Below, piece after piece: positions 21,501 to 32,402 of a stretch of 64,000 bases of DNA; within the stretch, counting starts at the first letter, position 1; each line of letters opens with the position of its first letter. The position numbers and the translations under genes were made by a program. This DNA comes from Lunularia cruciata (taxonomy: Eukaryota > Streptophyta > Marchantiopsida > Lunulariales > Lunulariaceae): contig OX419757.1 in NCBI GenBank assembly GCA_948567375.1, positions 27,460,732 to 27,524,731 of the forward strand. Reading direction: 5' to 3'. The notes beneath the pieces were generated by a model, which was not told where the DNA came from, ran no database searches, and saw nothing but the letters and a program-made list of their open reading frames with translations.

Positions 21501-22358
21501 CCCACGTCAGAGGCTCACGTCTGGAAGATGTGTTTGATGCGACTTCAGCTCTGGTATGGGAAGAAAGTCCTTTGTCAAAAAGACAGTGCTATTTTCCATC
21601 CCTCTGATCTATTGCTGTAGGTTGGAGTATTTTGTACCGCTGTTCACCTGCTTATGGGTTTATGTAAGTCCATCTTGCGGGTTCTAGGTACGTGGTTTAA
21701 AGAATTTAACGCGGTATATATATATTTTAAAGGATTTGATGCTGTACATATAAACTAAATTCTCGACCTAAACTATGTCCCACCATTTAATCTTATCTAG
21801 TTCTCGACAGCCAGGTGTTCCAAAGCTATGATATGTCCCACAATCAGCTCTGTTGCAGTTCAACATGCTCTTGTTCAGTTTGCTCTTCATTTCGGACAAT
21901 TCTCATTACTCATTAATGCAATTGCCGTATTCTTTTATGTAAAGCACATGCGATACTCCCACAAGTTAGTCCACCAGGTCAGGACCACACCAACTACACC
22001 TTTTTCGACGTAAAGAACTTGTGGTGTTGCCACGATATGCGTCCTACGCTAACAAAAGCTATTACAGTCAAAATACTATGTTTGTAGCCTGATATGGTTC
22101 AAAGACATTCAACTGCCACCAGCTTCGCTTGTTATGTCCCACATGGAAAGAGTTGAGCCTCATAACACTCGTTGCACACAGGAATTCGAAGATGCTGTTC
22201 TTATAAGTCAGTCCGCATGCATGTTTACGCAGACTGAGCTTTACCAGTTAAAGTACCATCCTTGTTATGCTTACATCCCGCACTAGTCAGACTCATTCTC
22301 GCTACTCAAACACGGCGCACAGAGATCAGTTGGAGGCAACGTTCTTTCAATCCATTCT
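18542..22358. other. Long spacer, no gene recognised
   Basis: About 3.8 kb of mixed composition with only short open frames and no transposon motif. It contains the tRNA-like fold at 19009-19076. Confidence 0.45.
19009..19076 (+). other. tRNA-like or hairpin structure, uncertain
   Basis: GGAGGTA (19009-19015) pairs with TGCCTCC (19070-19076) over 7 bp including one G-T pair, and encloses GTCGGCCTCAGGCCGAC, a strong stem-loop that as a 7-nt loop would present TCA. A normal T arm is missing and the D-arm spacing is off by one. Probably a decayed tRNA or chance fold. Confidence 0.25.
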
Positions 22359-22417
22359 TCTAAAACAAAAAAGGATTTGGTTTTTCAACTTTTTGCACAA
22401 ATCCTTTTTGTTTTAGA
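22359..22417. repeat. 19-bp inverted repeat with 20-nt loop
   Basis: The left arm (22359-22378; TCTAAAAC, six A, GGATTT) pairs with the right arm (22399-22417; AAATCC, five T, GTTTTAGA), leaving one bulged A. The loop is T-rich. Confidence 0.85.
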
Positions 22418-23286
22418 GATGCTTTATAAGTAATTTGTACCAGGCCTGAACACGCTCCCCGGGTACTACGCGCATTACGTGTGCGGTTTGTAACTCGCAT
22501 TGGCGCCTGTTGCCTGATTATTTTGATATTGGGGCGCGAGGCTGAATAGTGATATGGCACAGAGTTTCAGCCTTGCGACCGTACTCTCCATGCGGGTAGA
22601 GATACATGAACGAAAATGAGAGGGATAATCGTTAGCGCATGGTGTTGATCGCGACCTATCGTGTATAGAATAAAACAACAACGACATCAGAGCTCCGCTT
22701 GGACAGTTGACACGATTCATGGCTGCTGTAACGGGAACGAACGGACCGACTGCTTCTGTGATCGGCGTTATCTCGTCCGCCATGCACTCAAGAGGGAGAA
22801 GTAGCAATTGTCCACTCTTTAAATTGGAGGCTTCTTAAGGCATAGACCGCACGGAAGAAGACAGCTAGTTATAATATAGGACATGGGTACGAGTACTTGG
22901 CAGAGTTTGTCTTGCAAACTAAATGCTAAGAGGTTGGATTTCGTTGGCTGATGAGTGCAATAGCTTGAGTAAAACATGCTGAATCAGATTCTGAATGAAA
23001 CAAAGATCTGCGTAGTAAAATTCAGAGGCACATGACCAGGATACTCTCTAGCATTCGCATCTTCAGTTACTAGACCATCACATGGGGTGAAAGTGACCAC
23101 ATAATATCTATTGTGACTTTACCTGGCATGTTCAACATGTTAACATCATATGAACATACAGTACATTGTAATGATTCTAAACTGCGGAAGACGTCAATAA
23201 GCTTAGTGCATGCATCTCATCACCTTAGCTCGCATCTTTCACTCAAAATATCACATATCTCTTCCAAAATATATTCTTCACCATAT
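22418..23286. other. Spacer, no gene seen
   Basis: Relatively GC-rich from 22440 to 22800. A minus-strand open frame of 110 codons (22475-22807) has no recognisable motif. Confidence 0.35.
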
Positions 23287-23528
23287 CCCTCCAGTATTCT
23301 GAAATCTGAAACCCCCAACGATGGGGGGTTTTAGATTAAGATTTTGCGAGCCCTTTAGAAATCAGTACAAAAATTACATTCTCTTACGGGTGAAATGCTG
23401 GAATCAATCCCTCCAGTATTCTGAAATCTGAAACCCCCACGATGGGGGGTTTTAGATTAAGATTTTGCGAGCCCTTTAGAAATCAGTACAAAAATTACAT
23501 TCTCTTACGGGTGAAATGCTGGAATCAG
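23287..23528 (+). repeat. 122-bp tandem duplication carrying a hairpin
   Basis: Two almost identical units (23287-23408 and 23409-23528) that differ by one A in the CCCCCAACG/CCCCCACG loop. Each contains TCTGAAACCCCC facing GGGGGGTTTTAGA, a strong stem-loop. Confidence 0.92.
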
Positions 23529-23529
23529 T

Positions 23530-23890
23530 GAATAAGAGGGGGTTTCAGAAGTAGTTTTACAAAGCTCTGTATATTTTCATGAAGGTTTCTACGATGCGTT
23601 GACTAAATCAGTATGGAAGTATGGAGTGCGGGCCTGAGGAAGAAAGGGACACACTGCGTACTTCCATCCAAGTTCCTTATTATTAGCAAACTCCATAACA
23701 TGTGGTTAGTAGTAAATAAGAGATATGGACCTTTCCATTGACACACTATAAAGCATTACATACAATTTAGAGTTAATAAAATATCTAATTTAAGGTGAGT
23801 CTGGTCACCACCAAAGTTGACACAACATGAAGCATTAATTACAATTTAGGGTTCATAATGTGTTTGATTTAAGGTGAATCTGGCCACCAC
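23530..23890 (+). repeat. Dispersed repeat shared with 38715-38990
   Basis: Common blocks in the same order: TTTTACAAAG, CATCCAAGTTCCTTATT, CAAACTCC, GATATGGA and AAAGCATTA/AAACATTA. It precedes the Harbinger relic and may be part of that element or its flank. Confidence 0.55.
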
Positions 23891-24957
23891 CAAAGCCGGG
23901 GAGATGGTTCTTCTCCAGATGTACGAGAACATCACGATATGTATGAGAACAAGAAACAAGAATGAGAACAATAAATTGACTGCGGAGTGGGAAGAATGAG
24001 TGCAGGTTGGAAGGAGGGGGAGTGAATTCAACTGAAGCACAATCCAAATTCTGCAATTTCCTTAATTGAAATTTCCTTGTTCTAGTAGTCATTTTTCTCA
24101 AAGAATCTCTTATTCTGCTCTCTTGTTCATTGTGCAGAGAATGTGAAGAGAGTAGAGCATGCCAAGAGGTAGCACTTGTGAGTGTTATTTTTGTGGATTC
24201 AAAACTTGAGGAGAACAGAGTAGAACATGCCGAGAGGCAACACTCATGGAGAACTAACTAGAAACATTAGGAAATGTATACAATGGATTATACAATTAGC
24301 TTTGGAGATATCATTGTATGAACTAGAAGATGAAGAGGGAGATTTAGGTATGCTAGAACTATCAATTAATGGGTGTGAATATGCACATATGCATAAATAC
24401 TTACAACTCAGAGCCACATAGGTAATTGGGAATTTGTCATGAAATATTTTAGAAGTCTAGATGTGAAAGCCTTCCATCAACTAACTAGAATGGACGTTGA
24501 TTCTTCTTCAACATTAGTAGATTTGATAAAAACTCACAGTGTATTTGAAAAGAACTATTGGCTGGCGGGAGCAAACACCATTGTGGATCCAAGTAGCTCT
24601 AGCTCTTGATATATTTGGGCATCACGGGAATGGAGCTTGTGTTGCAAGGGGGTTCAAAATTTGGGGCAGTAGTGCGGGTTCAACAATTGCCTTTACCGAT
24701 TGAGTTATGACAGCCATATTAGATTCGATGAGGAGTCAAGTGGCATAGCTTGAGCACAAGGAGAGGAGTAGAATATCCACAATTTAAGCACACAAAGGTT
24801 TCCCTAGTTGTGTAGGTTTGGTAGATGGAACCTTGTTTCCTCTCGCAGCTTGACCCATAGTGGATGGAGAAATCTATTTCAGCAGAAAGAGCTCCTATTC
24901 TATGAACAGCAAAGTGATTTTATGATGATAAAAGGAGAATTATACATTTTACAAGAG

Positions 24958-25065
24958 GTAAGTGTTTATTATCTAGTTCAAATAACTGTTTGTTTTGTTC
25001 TTTGTTTTGTTCTTTGTTCTTTGTTTTGTTCTTTGTTTTGTTCTTTGTTTTGTTAAATTCATTAG
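24958..25065 (+). other. Intron-like segment of the Harbinger relic
   Basis: Begins GTAAGT after ACAAGAG and ends TTAG before ATTTGGTGCATC; removal joins the frame to FGASSCTFARMPGS. Copy 1 has GTAAGT at the same place. Confidence 0.5.
24990..25055 (+). repeat. Microsatellite, TTTGTTTTGTTC units
   Basis: Alternating CTTTG and TTTTGTT words expand within the intron of the transposase relic. Confidence 0.9.
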
Positions 25066-25739
25066 ATTTGGTGCATCTTCTTGTACATTTGCAAGAATGC
25101 CAGGGTCATGTCACGACATGATGTGTTTGAAAAAATCATCATTGTGGAATGATTTGAACCGGAGAGGTGGATGTCTTAGTTTCAAGGCCAAAGAGTACCT
25201 TTTAGGTGATTCTGGTTATATACCCATGCATCACTTAGTCCCAGATTTAATGCAGGCCCAAATGGAGGACAAGTAAGAGTTCAATAAATATTTTGCAAAG
25301 GCAAGGGTAATAAATGAGCATTGTATACAAAAATTGAAAGTTAGATGGTATTCTTTGCGAGAGTTGACAGTGCAACTTAAAGACAACAGTAGAAATGCAT
25401 ATTTTTCATAGTTGGTTTTAATTTGTATTATTTTATATAACTTTTGTATTAATAGGTCAGATGTTTGGTTAGAAGTGTAAGGTGGATTTACACAATAAAC
25501 TCAAATAGATTCAAAAATTTCTAATGGAATGGAACTTTGTAGAGAAGAAAGTAGGTCAAGGGTGATGCAACAATTCCTTGCTCATCATCTTGAGTATGAT
25601 TGTCATCATGGAATGAGATCATGTTTCTCTATGATAAAAATTTCATTTTATTCTTATTCTTCAATTTTTTTGAGAATGTAAATCTAGTATTGTTTCTAGA
25701 ATGTGATCCATGATCTTATATTATTTACAGTTTAATATT

Positions 25740-25860
25740 CCAAGTTTAGCATGTTGTTGCCCGTTGAGGCAAATTGCGGATCTTATTCTATTCACTATTT
25801 AGTTTTCCAAGTTTAGCAGGTTGTTGCCCATTGAAGGCAGTTTCGGATCTTATGTAAGAA
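25740..25860 (+). repeat. 67-bp tandem duplication
   Basis: CCAAGTTTAGCATGTTGTTG at 25740 recurs as CCAAGTTTAGCAGGTTGTTG at 25807; both continue to CGGATCTTAT. Confidence 0.8.
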
Positions 25861-25869
25861 AGCAAGAAG

Positions 25870-26320
25870 ACATTGGGTGATGCACGATGTGCATTCGAAG
25901 ACGTTGGTTGACACCCCGTGTACATTGGAAGGTGCTAGTTGGTAGGCTGGCGCCTGTTGAAGTCCGGCATAATAGGGTAAAGGTACAAGTAGATGCCAGT
26001 TACCCCCAATATAGTGTGTTAATTTAGGATTAAATAGACTTTTGCCCATTGCCGCTTGGTGGTGCCTGTTGCCTCTCAAAGGTGCCCTTTCTTGAGGCAA
26101 CTGTCGGGTGCACTGGTTGGCAACATGGCCTGTCTCATGTTGTAGTCAATTGCCATTCAAAATTTGAAATTTTTTCCCCCCAATTCGGGTTCTTCGTAGT
26201 GAAATATAACTTTTTCCTTGCAAGATATAGATTTTGTTTTTCATGTGAGTGGCTATATAAACTCCCCTCTTGCAAAGAAGTTCTGCAGTTCATTTTTCTA
26301 ATTTGCACTTCAGCCCAACT
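25870..26320 (+). repeat. LTR-like repeat, family S, copy 2
   Basis: Words such as GGTGCTAGTTGG, GGTGCCTGTTGCC and CAACTGTCGGGTGC are followed by TTCAAAATTTG, ATAGATTTTG and a TATA box (CTATATAA, 26253-26260) before ACTCCCCTCTTGC. The layout parallels 13280-13690. Possibly a solo LTR. Confidence 0.45.
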
Positions 26321-26502
26321 CATGGCAGAGTCTTTTCTTTCGAACGACTTTTTACTGTGAAGTACGAGCTAAAAAACACAAGAGCGTGATTACATCCAGA
26401 AACGTTAAATGAAGAACCACTCGAGGTTCACCAAAGTTTTCTTCTCGAGGGATTCGGAACACTGCTGGTTTGGTGTCTAGTGGATTGTAATTATGAATTT
26501 TG

Positions 26503-26817
26503 GTCTGGCAACAGGACCCTTTATTCAGACACGTAGAGGCCATGATGCCAAAGAAGTTTGCGATTCCTAAAGCTCTTGTCACTGTGGTGGAGCAGTGGCT
26601 TTGTAGTGAAGTCTCCGTGTTGGCAACCCACTTCATGAACATGTACAGACTTCCTGTCGACCCAAAAGAAGAACTTCTTGATCGTTTTCTTCTAGTATCT
26701 GAGCCCTTGGATATTCCAGGTCTTACGAGGTTTGTTTTATCTTGGTGTCGAGCTCCATACACTTCAGAATCCTTGCACAATGTCCTCCTACATATATCTT
26801 CTCCCAACTTAATGTGA
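26503..26817 (+). CDS. Unrecognised open frame, possible last exon
   Basis: An open frame of about 100 codons ending in TGA at 26815-26817. It follows an acceptor-like CTGGCAACAG at about 26503-26512 and reads DPLFRHVEAMMPKKF, VVEQWLCSEVSVLATHF, EELLDRFLLVSEPLDIPGL and FVLSWCRAPYTSESLHNVLL. The balanced, helical, Leu/Glu-rich composition looks like genuine protein and differs from neighbouring transposon debris. No family is recognised. It may be the terminal exon of a gene whose upstream exons were lost, or a gene fragment carried by a mobile element. The opposite strand is also open (26352-26837), which lowers confidence. Confidence 0.3.
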   Translation, partial: VWQQDPLFRHVEAMMPKKFAIPKALVTVVEQWLCSEVSVLATHFMNMYRLPVDPKEELLDRFLLVSEPLDIPGLTRFVLSWCRAPYTSESLHNVLLHISSPNLM

Positions 26818-26837
26818 AGAGTTATCCACAGTAGCAC

Positions 26838-28574
26838 GGCCCTGATATTTTACTAATTATTTACAGCATCCATCATTTCTCCCTCCCAGTCCTAGAATTC
26901 TGTTTTGCCAGCATTTGCTACTTTTTGGCCGTCAGTAGGTCGGGTAAAAGCGGGCAGCAAATTTGAAGCGAAATTTATGGCAGCAAGAAACTCGCAATCC
27001 GTTTCGTTTTCAATCCCCGACCGCTAGGTTATTTGTTCTGTCCACTTGAGGGCTTATGAGCGCGTTAATTACCTCACAACGTTAGGGAATTGCCGTAGGG
27101 TACATCGACCATGACCTAAACTCTCATATAAGAATGCTGGGCCATAGATTACAAAAGCGGGTAACAATATATATTTTCAATTTCAATATTTCAATTCGTA
27201 TATAACAATTTTGAATCTTGTAGCAGAATCGCATGTATGGATGGTCTCATACAAAATTAAGGAGTATATAAGTACATATTTGTAAATATGAATAAACTTA
27301 CTTCTTCTTTTTTACTATATATTTCCCATAATTTTAAAAAAATTAAATTAAATTAAATTTATTGTTTCGAAATATATTTATCAAATATCCCATAGATATA
27401 TACGATAGCCTATCCATTCCCGTACTGAATCCCTAATTTCTGGAATTGAATTCGCTAATGTGTGAACAATATTCATCGGCAGGTTCCTTTCGGGGAAATA
27501 GAAGTCATACCTCACTGTGATATGTCACAGTGAGTACAAAAATTTTCGCTGCTATGCATACAAGGTGATGACGGTTCAATCCAAGTCCTTTTGTACTTCC
27601 ATAGCTCAGTTCGAAGCAAAAAGTCTTGCACTCATGATACACATTCCTGCTCGTTTGAGCTTCCATGATGACAGAATATGAAAGTAGTACGTGGAAAGCA
27701 ACGACCATACGGTTGTTTATAAACTATGCATCTAGTATCCATTCTTAGAGCAGCCACAATCATTTGGATGTTAGTCAATGACAAAACATATCTTTGAATC
27801 GGTGATTCTAGTTCTACGCGATACCTTCGAGTTTATTCTTATCCCGTGTCATTGAAAAAGGTCGCGCTCCAAAGTTGTGCATGGTCAGTCTCAAATACTC
27901 TACGGAACGATGTCTAAGGATCACAACAACACAAAAGTCTTCTCGACGCAGAAGACTTTTCGCTTGAATGTAGCAACGCTGAGAAACCAGGGAATGTTCC
28001 CCGCTCGTTCTCAAGATCTCGACGATGTACGGATATTGTCCAGTCCTTGGTCACGTAAAATCATGAATGTTTTCTTCAAATATCACATGAATTTTGACAA
28101 ATCAACATTGTACTGTGCATAGCATATATATAAACATTACATAGTGTTAATCACCATTTGCACCACGGTATCATTCTGTTGAATACACTGGGGGGTTTGA
28201 AAAGCGTTTTCCCAGGATATTTACGGCTGAGCTGGGTACCCCTAAAACTTTCAGGGAGTATCCGGACGAAAAACTTGCTAGAAAAATGAAACAGCACGTA
28301 AAATACTTGACGGGTCTTCGATTGCTTTACGTGTCTTTTCATTTCTCACTTTCGGGTGAAGAGTAAGAAAATCAAGAAACATCTATAATGGATATTAATA
28401 TCATGAACATGATTACACATAGTGGATTTGTACAAGTAGTTCCTCGAATGGGTTAACATGGCGACACGTGCTTTGTGTAGAATTTGAATTGTTAACCCTA
28501 CGCGTTCTGATCTTAATATACTAGTTGAGCTTAGGATGCTCTCCGCGCTCCCTCCAACTTTCACTTTCTCGAGG
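26838..28574. other. Spacer, no gene seen
   Basis: Includes an (AAATT)n run near 27338-27360 and a short hairpin at 27511-27534. Short open frames only. Confidence 0.4.
27511..27534. repeat. 10-bp perfect hairpin
   Basis: CTCACTGTGA and TCACAGTGAG flank a TATG loop. Confidence 0.85.
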
Positions 28575-28780
28575 TTTTTAGTTCATGGTCTGTTATTGGA
28601 ATTGAAATCTGGAATTAAAAGGTTAAATCTTGATTAAAGGCAAGCTTTGCTCTATCGAGTTGTGTTCATAGTCTGTAATGAGATTGTTAATGAATTTTCC
28701 AGTTTTTAGTTCATGGTCTGTTGTTGCAATTGAAATCTGGAATTAAAAGGTTAAATCTTGATTATTGTCCAGCAAGCTTT
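28575..28780 (+). repeat. 128-bp-spaced direct duplication
   Basis: TTTTTAGTTCATGGTCTGTT at 28575 recurs at 28703; both continue through AATTGAAATCTGG and AAAAGGTTAAATCTTGATTA. Confidence 0.88.
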
Positions 28781-28889
28781 GACAGCAAGCCGTCACTCAT
28801 TTCGGGGAGTGGAGAGAGAACGTAACTGTACCGTATTTGTAGGGATTCAAGAATTGGAATTTGAGGATGGTAGTAGATATGGAGTGCAC

Positions 28890-29906
28890 TCAGCCCGTTG
28901 AAATGTGAATTCCATATGAAATAGTGAGTCCCAATCTGTAGATGCTACTCTAGATCCTACACATTCTCCTAGCATTGCCTCGCATTCTCCTGTAGAGAAA
29001 CTTCTGACCATGGTATCTTCAAGACCTTCTGACCATGGTTTCCCATGTTCATCATCCAGACTGTCTTTAGAGGGTGTGAAATCAAAAAGTGAGTAGGAAA
29101 ATAGGTTTAAAATGATCTCTCACCGTTACAATCAAAATTTGGATTATCTAGAGGACCCAAATTATTGCAAGAAAATCCACATAGGTAACAACAAGAAAGC
29201 AAGAAACCTATCCAAAAGAATATTGCCTTTAGTTACAAGGCCACTTATCTCATGAAGTTTTTTAAACATTTTCCGGAATCTATGATGGGAAAGATTACAC
29301 AAGAAATGGGTTTGATACATGGCTTGCTCTAGAACTCCATTCCCTGAACAAACTCAAGAACTTTTATCCCTTCATTTTAAATTCCTCTTTGGTTCAAGAA
29401 CTCCATTTCCCAAACAAAGAAGTAACTTTCTCTTTTAATTCCTCATTAAATCATTTAGAATGGAACTACCATCATTGAATCTTATAAAAGAGAACATTAG
29501 TCACAAATCTTATAACAAGGAAAATTCTTTTGGACTCTTCACCCTTAAGGCAATGACCCTTGTTGGTTGCAACATCCTTCCCATTCAGCGAACCACCTTT
29601 CCTTTCAACACCATGGAAACATCATTTGCATAATATTTTGAAAGAAAGCCATATCACTTAATTGAAGAGGATCATGATTTGGAATTTATGAGGAAATTAT
29701 CATTTAGATTTTGTGAAGAAGATCTAGCATTTTATTATAATGGGTTACAATTTGCTACCATTATCCAAAGTTCAAAAATCTTCCAAGTCTATTAAATAGG
29801 AGACATGTATTCACTATAGATTCTCTTCTCTCTTCTATATTGTTGTCATTGAGAGTGAAAGAAGGTATTTCTTCTATCTCTATTTTTTCATCTAGTAACT
29901 CCTCTC
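28890..29906 (+). pseudogene. Left part of an older repeat split by the gypsy insertion
   Basis: Plus-strand frame fragments (HRYNQNLDYLEDPNY; KENSFGLFTLKAMTLVGCN; RTTFPFNTMETSFA; LEFMRKLSFRFCEEDLAFYY) suggest decayed transposon coding sequence. The frame at the insertion site continues after 36540. Family not recognised. Confidence 0.4.
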
Positions 29907-29911
29907 CTTCG
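29907..29911 (+). other. Left target site duplication of the gypsy element
   Basis: CTTCG, identical to 36535-36539 on the other side of the element. Confidence 0.93.
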
Positions 29912-29930
29912 TGTAATACCAAGGGTTAGC

Positions 29931-30240
29931 CATATGATCTCGATGTGAAATTCGGTTTGGTAACATCTAGAATGATGTTATACATGATGGTCGAAATAGA
30001 TCAGATAGAAGTATCACCAAAAGAGTACTTCTACTAATAGGGCAGAAACCAAAATAGACTTGAGAACCTTAGAACCAATAGCTAGACATATGATTTAAAG
30101 GTGAGAATTGGTTTGGTAACATCTGGAAGGATGTTACACATGATGGACTAAACAGATCAGAAAGATGTATCACCAAAAGATGACTTCTACTAATAGAGTA
30201 GGAACCAAAATATGCCTGAAATCTTTGAAGGCAATTTCGG
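29931..30240 (+). repeat. 156-bp tandem duplication in the U3 of the gypsy LTR
   Basis: Unit 1 starts CATATGATCT at 29931 and unit 2 CATATGATTT at 30087. Shared blocks: GGTTTGGTAACATCT, GATGTTA(T/C)ACATGATGG, AGATCAGA, GTATCACCAAAAGA, ACTTCTACTAATAG and AACCAAAATA. The 3' LTR has the same pair, so the duplication predates this insertion. Confidence 0.92.
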
Positions 30241-30562
30241 AGGTCTAAACGGATGAATTAGGCCTCGAAAATGTGCAGATTCCCCCCCCCCCCAACGGAG
30301 GAAAGGCTGACATTTCCTCCTCCCTGCTTTGTCTCGTCGAGAGCTTTCCAATGGTACCTTACTCATGTGATTCTGAGATTCCTACAGGAAGATTCCCTAA
30401 AAGATTCCCTCCGGTCAAAGCTTGTTTGACCAACCAGATAGGACCTAGACCAGACAGGTCACCCATCCAAGTAAGTAATCCAAGGGTGGAGCTTGCTGAC
30501 ATATCACCTATCTGTGTCCCTAATCCTATGGTGGAGCTTCCTTGGAGGAGATCCTCTTTGTC

Positions 30563-30570
30563 TATATAAT
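30563..30570 (+). promoter_or_regulatory. TATA box in the gypsy 5' LTR
   Basis: TATATAAT, about 85 bp before the LTR end. The same sequence is in the 3' LTR. Confidence 0.65.
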
Positions 30571-30655
30571 AAAGAGAAGGTGTTCCCTTGGGGCATCGAA
30601 TGTTGGAGTGTGCAATCTGTATTTTCTCTCTTCTCTTGTCCTCGGAGTATTACAA

Positions 30656-30668
30656 TGGTATCAGAGCC
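30656..30668 (+). other. Primer-binding site (initiator tRNA-Met)
   Basis: TGGTATCAGAGCC, complementary to the 3' end of initiator tRNA-Met, one base after the 5' LTR. Confidence 0.93.
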
Positions 30669-30794
30669 AGTGTTCTAGTCCAAGAGAGTGGATCACCCCT
30701 CTTGGAATAGCACGAACTACTGAAACTAAGTAATTTGAGGTGGAGAACATAGAGTAATTGCTAGACTTAGGAAGGACTTTAGAGAGCGGATGGG

Positions 30795-31224
30795 ATGGAT
30801 GCACCGAGGGGACAATTTCCCGCACCTAGCTTTCCATTCTCAAACCCATTCCACATCAAGGTTATGTACATCCAGCGTGAGCAAATGAGAGTATCGCTAG
30901 TTTATCACTTTGGTGCAAAATTCATGGACAGAGTGATGAACTCACCAAACCCGGTGATTCTACCTGTGGTGATATATGACAGAGAGTGGGATTTGACGAT
31001 CTACATTCTATTATGATAATATGGATATGAATGTCCCAAATCCTCTCCCTTTCAACACTCAAGTAGAAATCCGTTATGTAATGAGGCCGAAATTGATGTT
31101 TAGAGATTTTGTGGTTAGGAATTTTGGTGAGGAGTATTATCAACGAGTGATAGCTTCTACGGTCCCAATGGTAGTTCCAATAGTTCGTGCGCCTTCCAGA
31201 GTGATTATATTGACTCTGTATTGA
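30795..31224 (+). pseudogene. Gypsy leader frames with two related blocks of about 57 residues
   Basis: Two adjacent open pieces before gag, in different frames: IKVMYIQREQMRVSLVYHF...VMNSPNPVILPVVI (from 30795) and VEIRYVMRPKLMFRDFVV...VIASTVPMVVPIV (from 31021). Their spacing of hydrophobic and Pro/Val residues is alike, suggesting an old internal duplication. Role unknown; they may be the start of a longer Gag precursor. Confidence 0.4.
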
Positions 31225-31257
31225 AGTAGACGTTAGCAATTGGGTGTTGCAGGAACC

Positions 31258-32345
31258 ATGGATCCGTAGTTGCAAGAACTGGTGCAAGGAATGCAAGGGA
31301 TGTTGAATGAATTTCGAGAGATTAAGATGACCATGGAGACATTGCAAAGTCAAGTGCAGATCCTCAAGAACAATCAAGCCATGCAAGAAGAAGAGCCGTC
31401 TCAAAACCCAGTACCTGCGACTGAAGTACTTGGAGAGGCACTCGTGCCTACGAACCCTATCAACAATGAAGCCACATTGCTACTCCGGATGAAGAAGATC
31501 TGCAACATTGAGCCTTACAAGGAGCAGCGTACGATGGGAGTAGTGGAGAATTGGATCTCAAGAATGAATCAATATTTTTGATTGTTCTCAACAGAGATCA
31601 CAGAGCATGTTGCAGGCGTGTTTGCATGTGGGTACTTGACCGATAAAGCCCTCACATGGTATGATGCTTGGGAACGATCTATGCTGGCAGAGAGAAGGGA
31701 GGTCACATGGACAGCAATGCAAGAAGAACTGCTCAAGAATTTCCAATTGGTGGATTCTGTGCAGATGGCTCGAACCCGACTATGGGGATTGAGACAGAAG
31801 AATAGCGTACAAGAGTATGTGGAGGCATTTCTGGATCTACAAGTCGCAATTACCGACATGAGTCCAACAGAGGCTCTCGACAATTTCAAACAAGGGTTGA
31901 AAGAGCGGATTCGCCAAGAAGTCATGGTGCAAAACCCTCGCACGGTATTTGAAGCTATTGCTTGTGCGTAGAGAATAGCCGGAGCATTAGGTGGAGGTGA
32001 AGAAGTAGTTCCACCTCAACATTATCGGGCAAAAATGCCACACATGGGTGGACCAGTACCAATAGAATTGGGCAACCTTTGATTCCGAGATCGAAGAGCA
32101 CTGCCGCTTCAAGGAGAGCAGGGACGGGTAGAAGAACAAAGAGATGGAGTCCCACGAGGAGAAAGGACTCAAGGAGAACAACGCCATTGTTACAATTGTG
32201 GCCGTATTGGGCACATATCTACCAATTGTTGCACTCGTTTCCCTAGAGGCCCTTGGCCTTTGTACAAGCAATCTTTGAACAACATGGAGAGGCACATTGA
32301 AGAGGAGGAGGTGGAAACCACTTCGGAAAACAAAGATCACGAGTA
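31258..32345 (+). pseudogene. Gag of the gypsy chromovirus, interrupted
   Basis: One reading frame from the ATG at 31258. It has a coiled-coil-like start (LQELVQGMQGMLNEF), the retrotransposon Gag core (WISRMNQYF, then ALTWYDAWE, EELLKNFQ, LRQKNSVQEYVEAF, FKQGLKERI) and a CCHC zinc knuckle, CYNCGRIGHISTNC, at 32188-32229. Gag forms the particle and packages the RNA. Stops at 31267 (TAG), 31579 (TGA), 31969 (TAG), 32080 (TGA) and 32344 (TAA) interrupt an otherwise undisturbed frame; each is one C-to-T change away from Gln or Arg codons. Confidence 0.9.
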
Positions 32346-32402
32346 AATGTACCTCGCGGCCTTATTGGCTCAATAAGGAAGCTGAGAAGCGAGGGAAGGA
32401 AG

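Larger units (their letters stand above)
24227..25420 (+). pseudogene. PIF/Harbinger-like transposase relic, copy 2
   Basis: Starts at the ATG of MPRGNTHGELTRNIRKCIQ, a helical N-terminal region. Later blocks in shifting frames: LTRMDVDSSS, GLVDGTLFPLAA (first catalytic Asp), IVDGEIYFSRKSSYSMNSKVI, ARMPGSCHDMMCLKKSSLW, YLLGDSGYIPMHHLVPD (second Asp) and INEHCIQKLKVRW (Glu). These are the signature blocks of the Harbinger/HARBI1 DDE nuclease. A 108-bp intron-like segment interrupts it at 24958. Several stops and shifts (for example TGA/TAG after LAA and a stop after QMEDK near 25276) kill the gene. The copy at 8003-9125 is its sister. Terminal repeats and a target duplication were not located. 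Confidence 0.8.
29912..30654 (+). repeat. 5' LTR of the gypsy element
   Basis: Bounded by TGTAATAC and GTATTACA, a perfect 8-bp terminal inverted repeat. Carries a U3 tandem duplication, a poly-C run near 30285, and a TATA box (TATATAAT) at about 30563-30570. Confidence 0.95.

Noticed and set aside
22475..22807. 110-codon minus-strand frame in a GC-rich patch
   Set aside because: No recognisable domain, no clear start context and no splice or promoter support.
26352..26837. 161-codon open frame on the minus strand
   Set aside because: Cys/Ser/Arg-rich with no motif and lying opposite a more protein-like plus-strand frame; probably a shadow.
27565..27590. GGTTCAATCC, another T-arm-like sequence
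   Set aside because: Flanking sequence does not fold into a tRNA.
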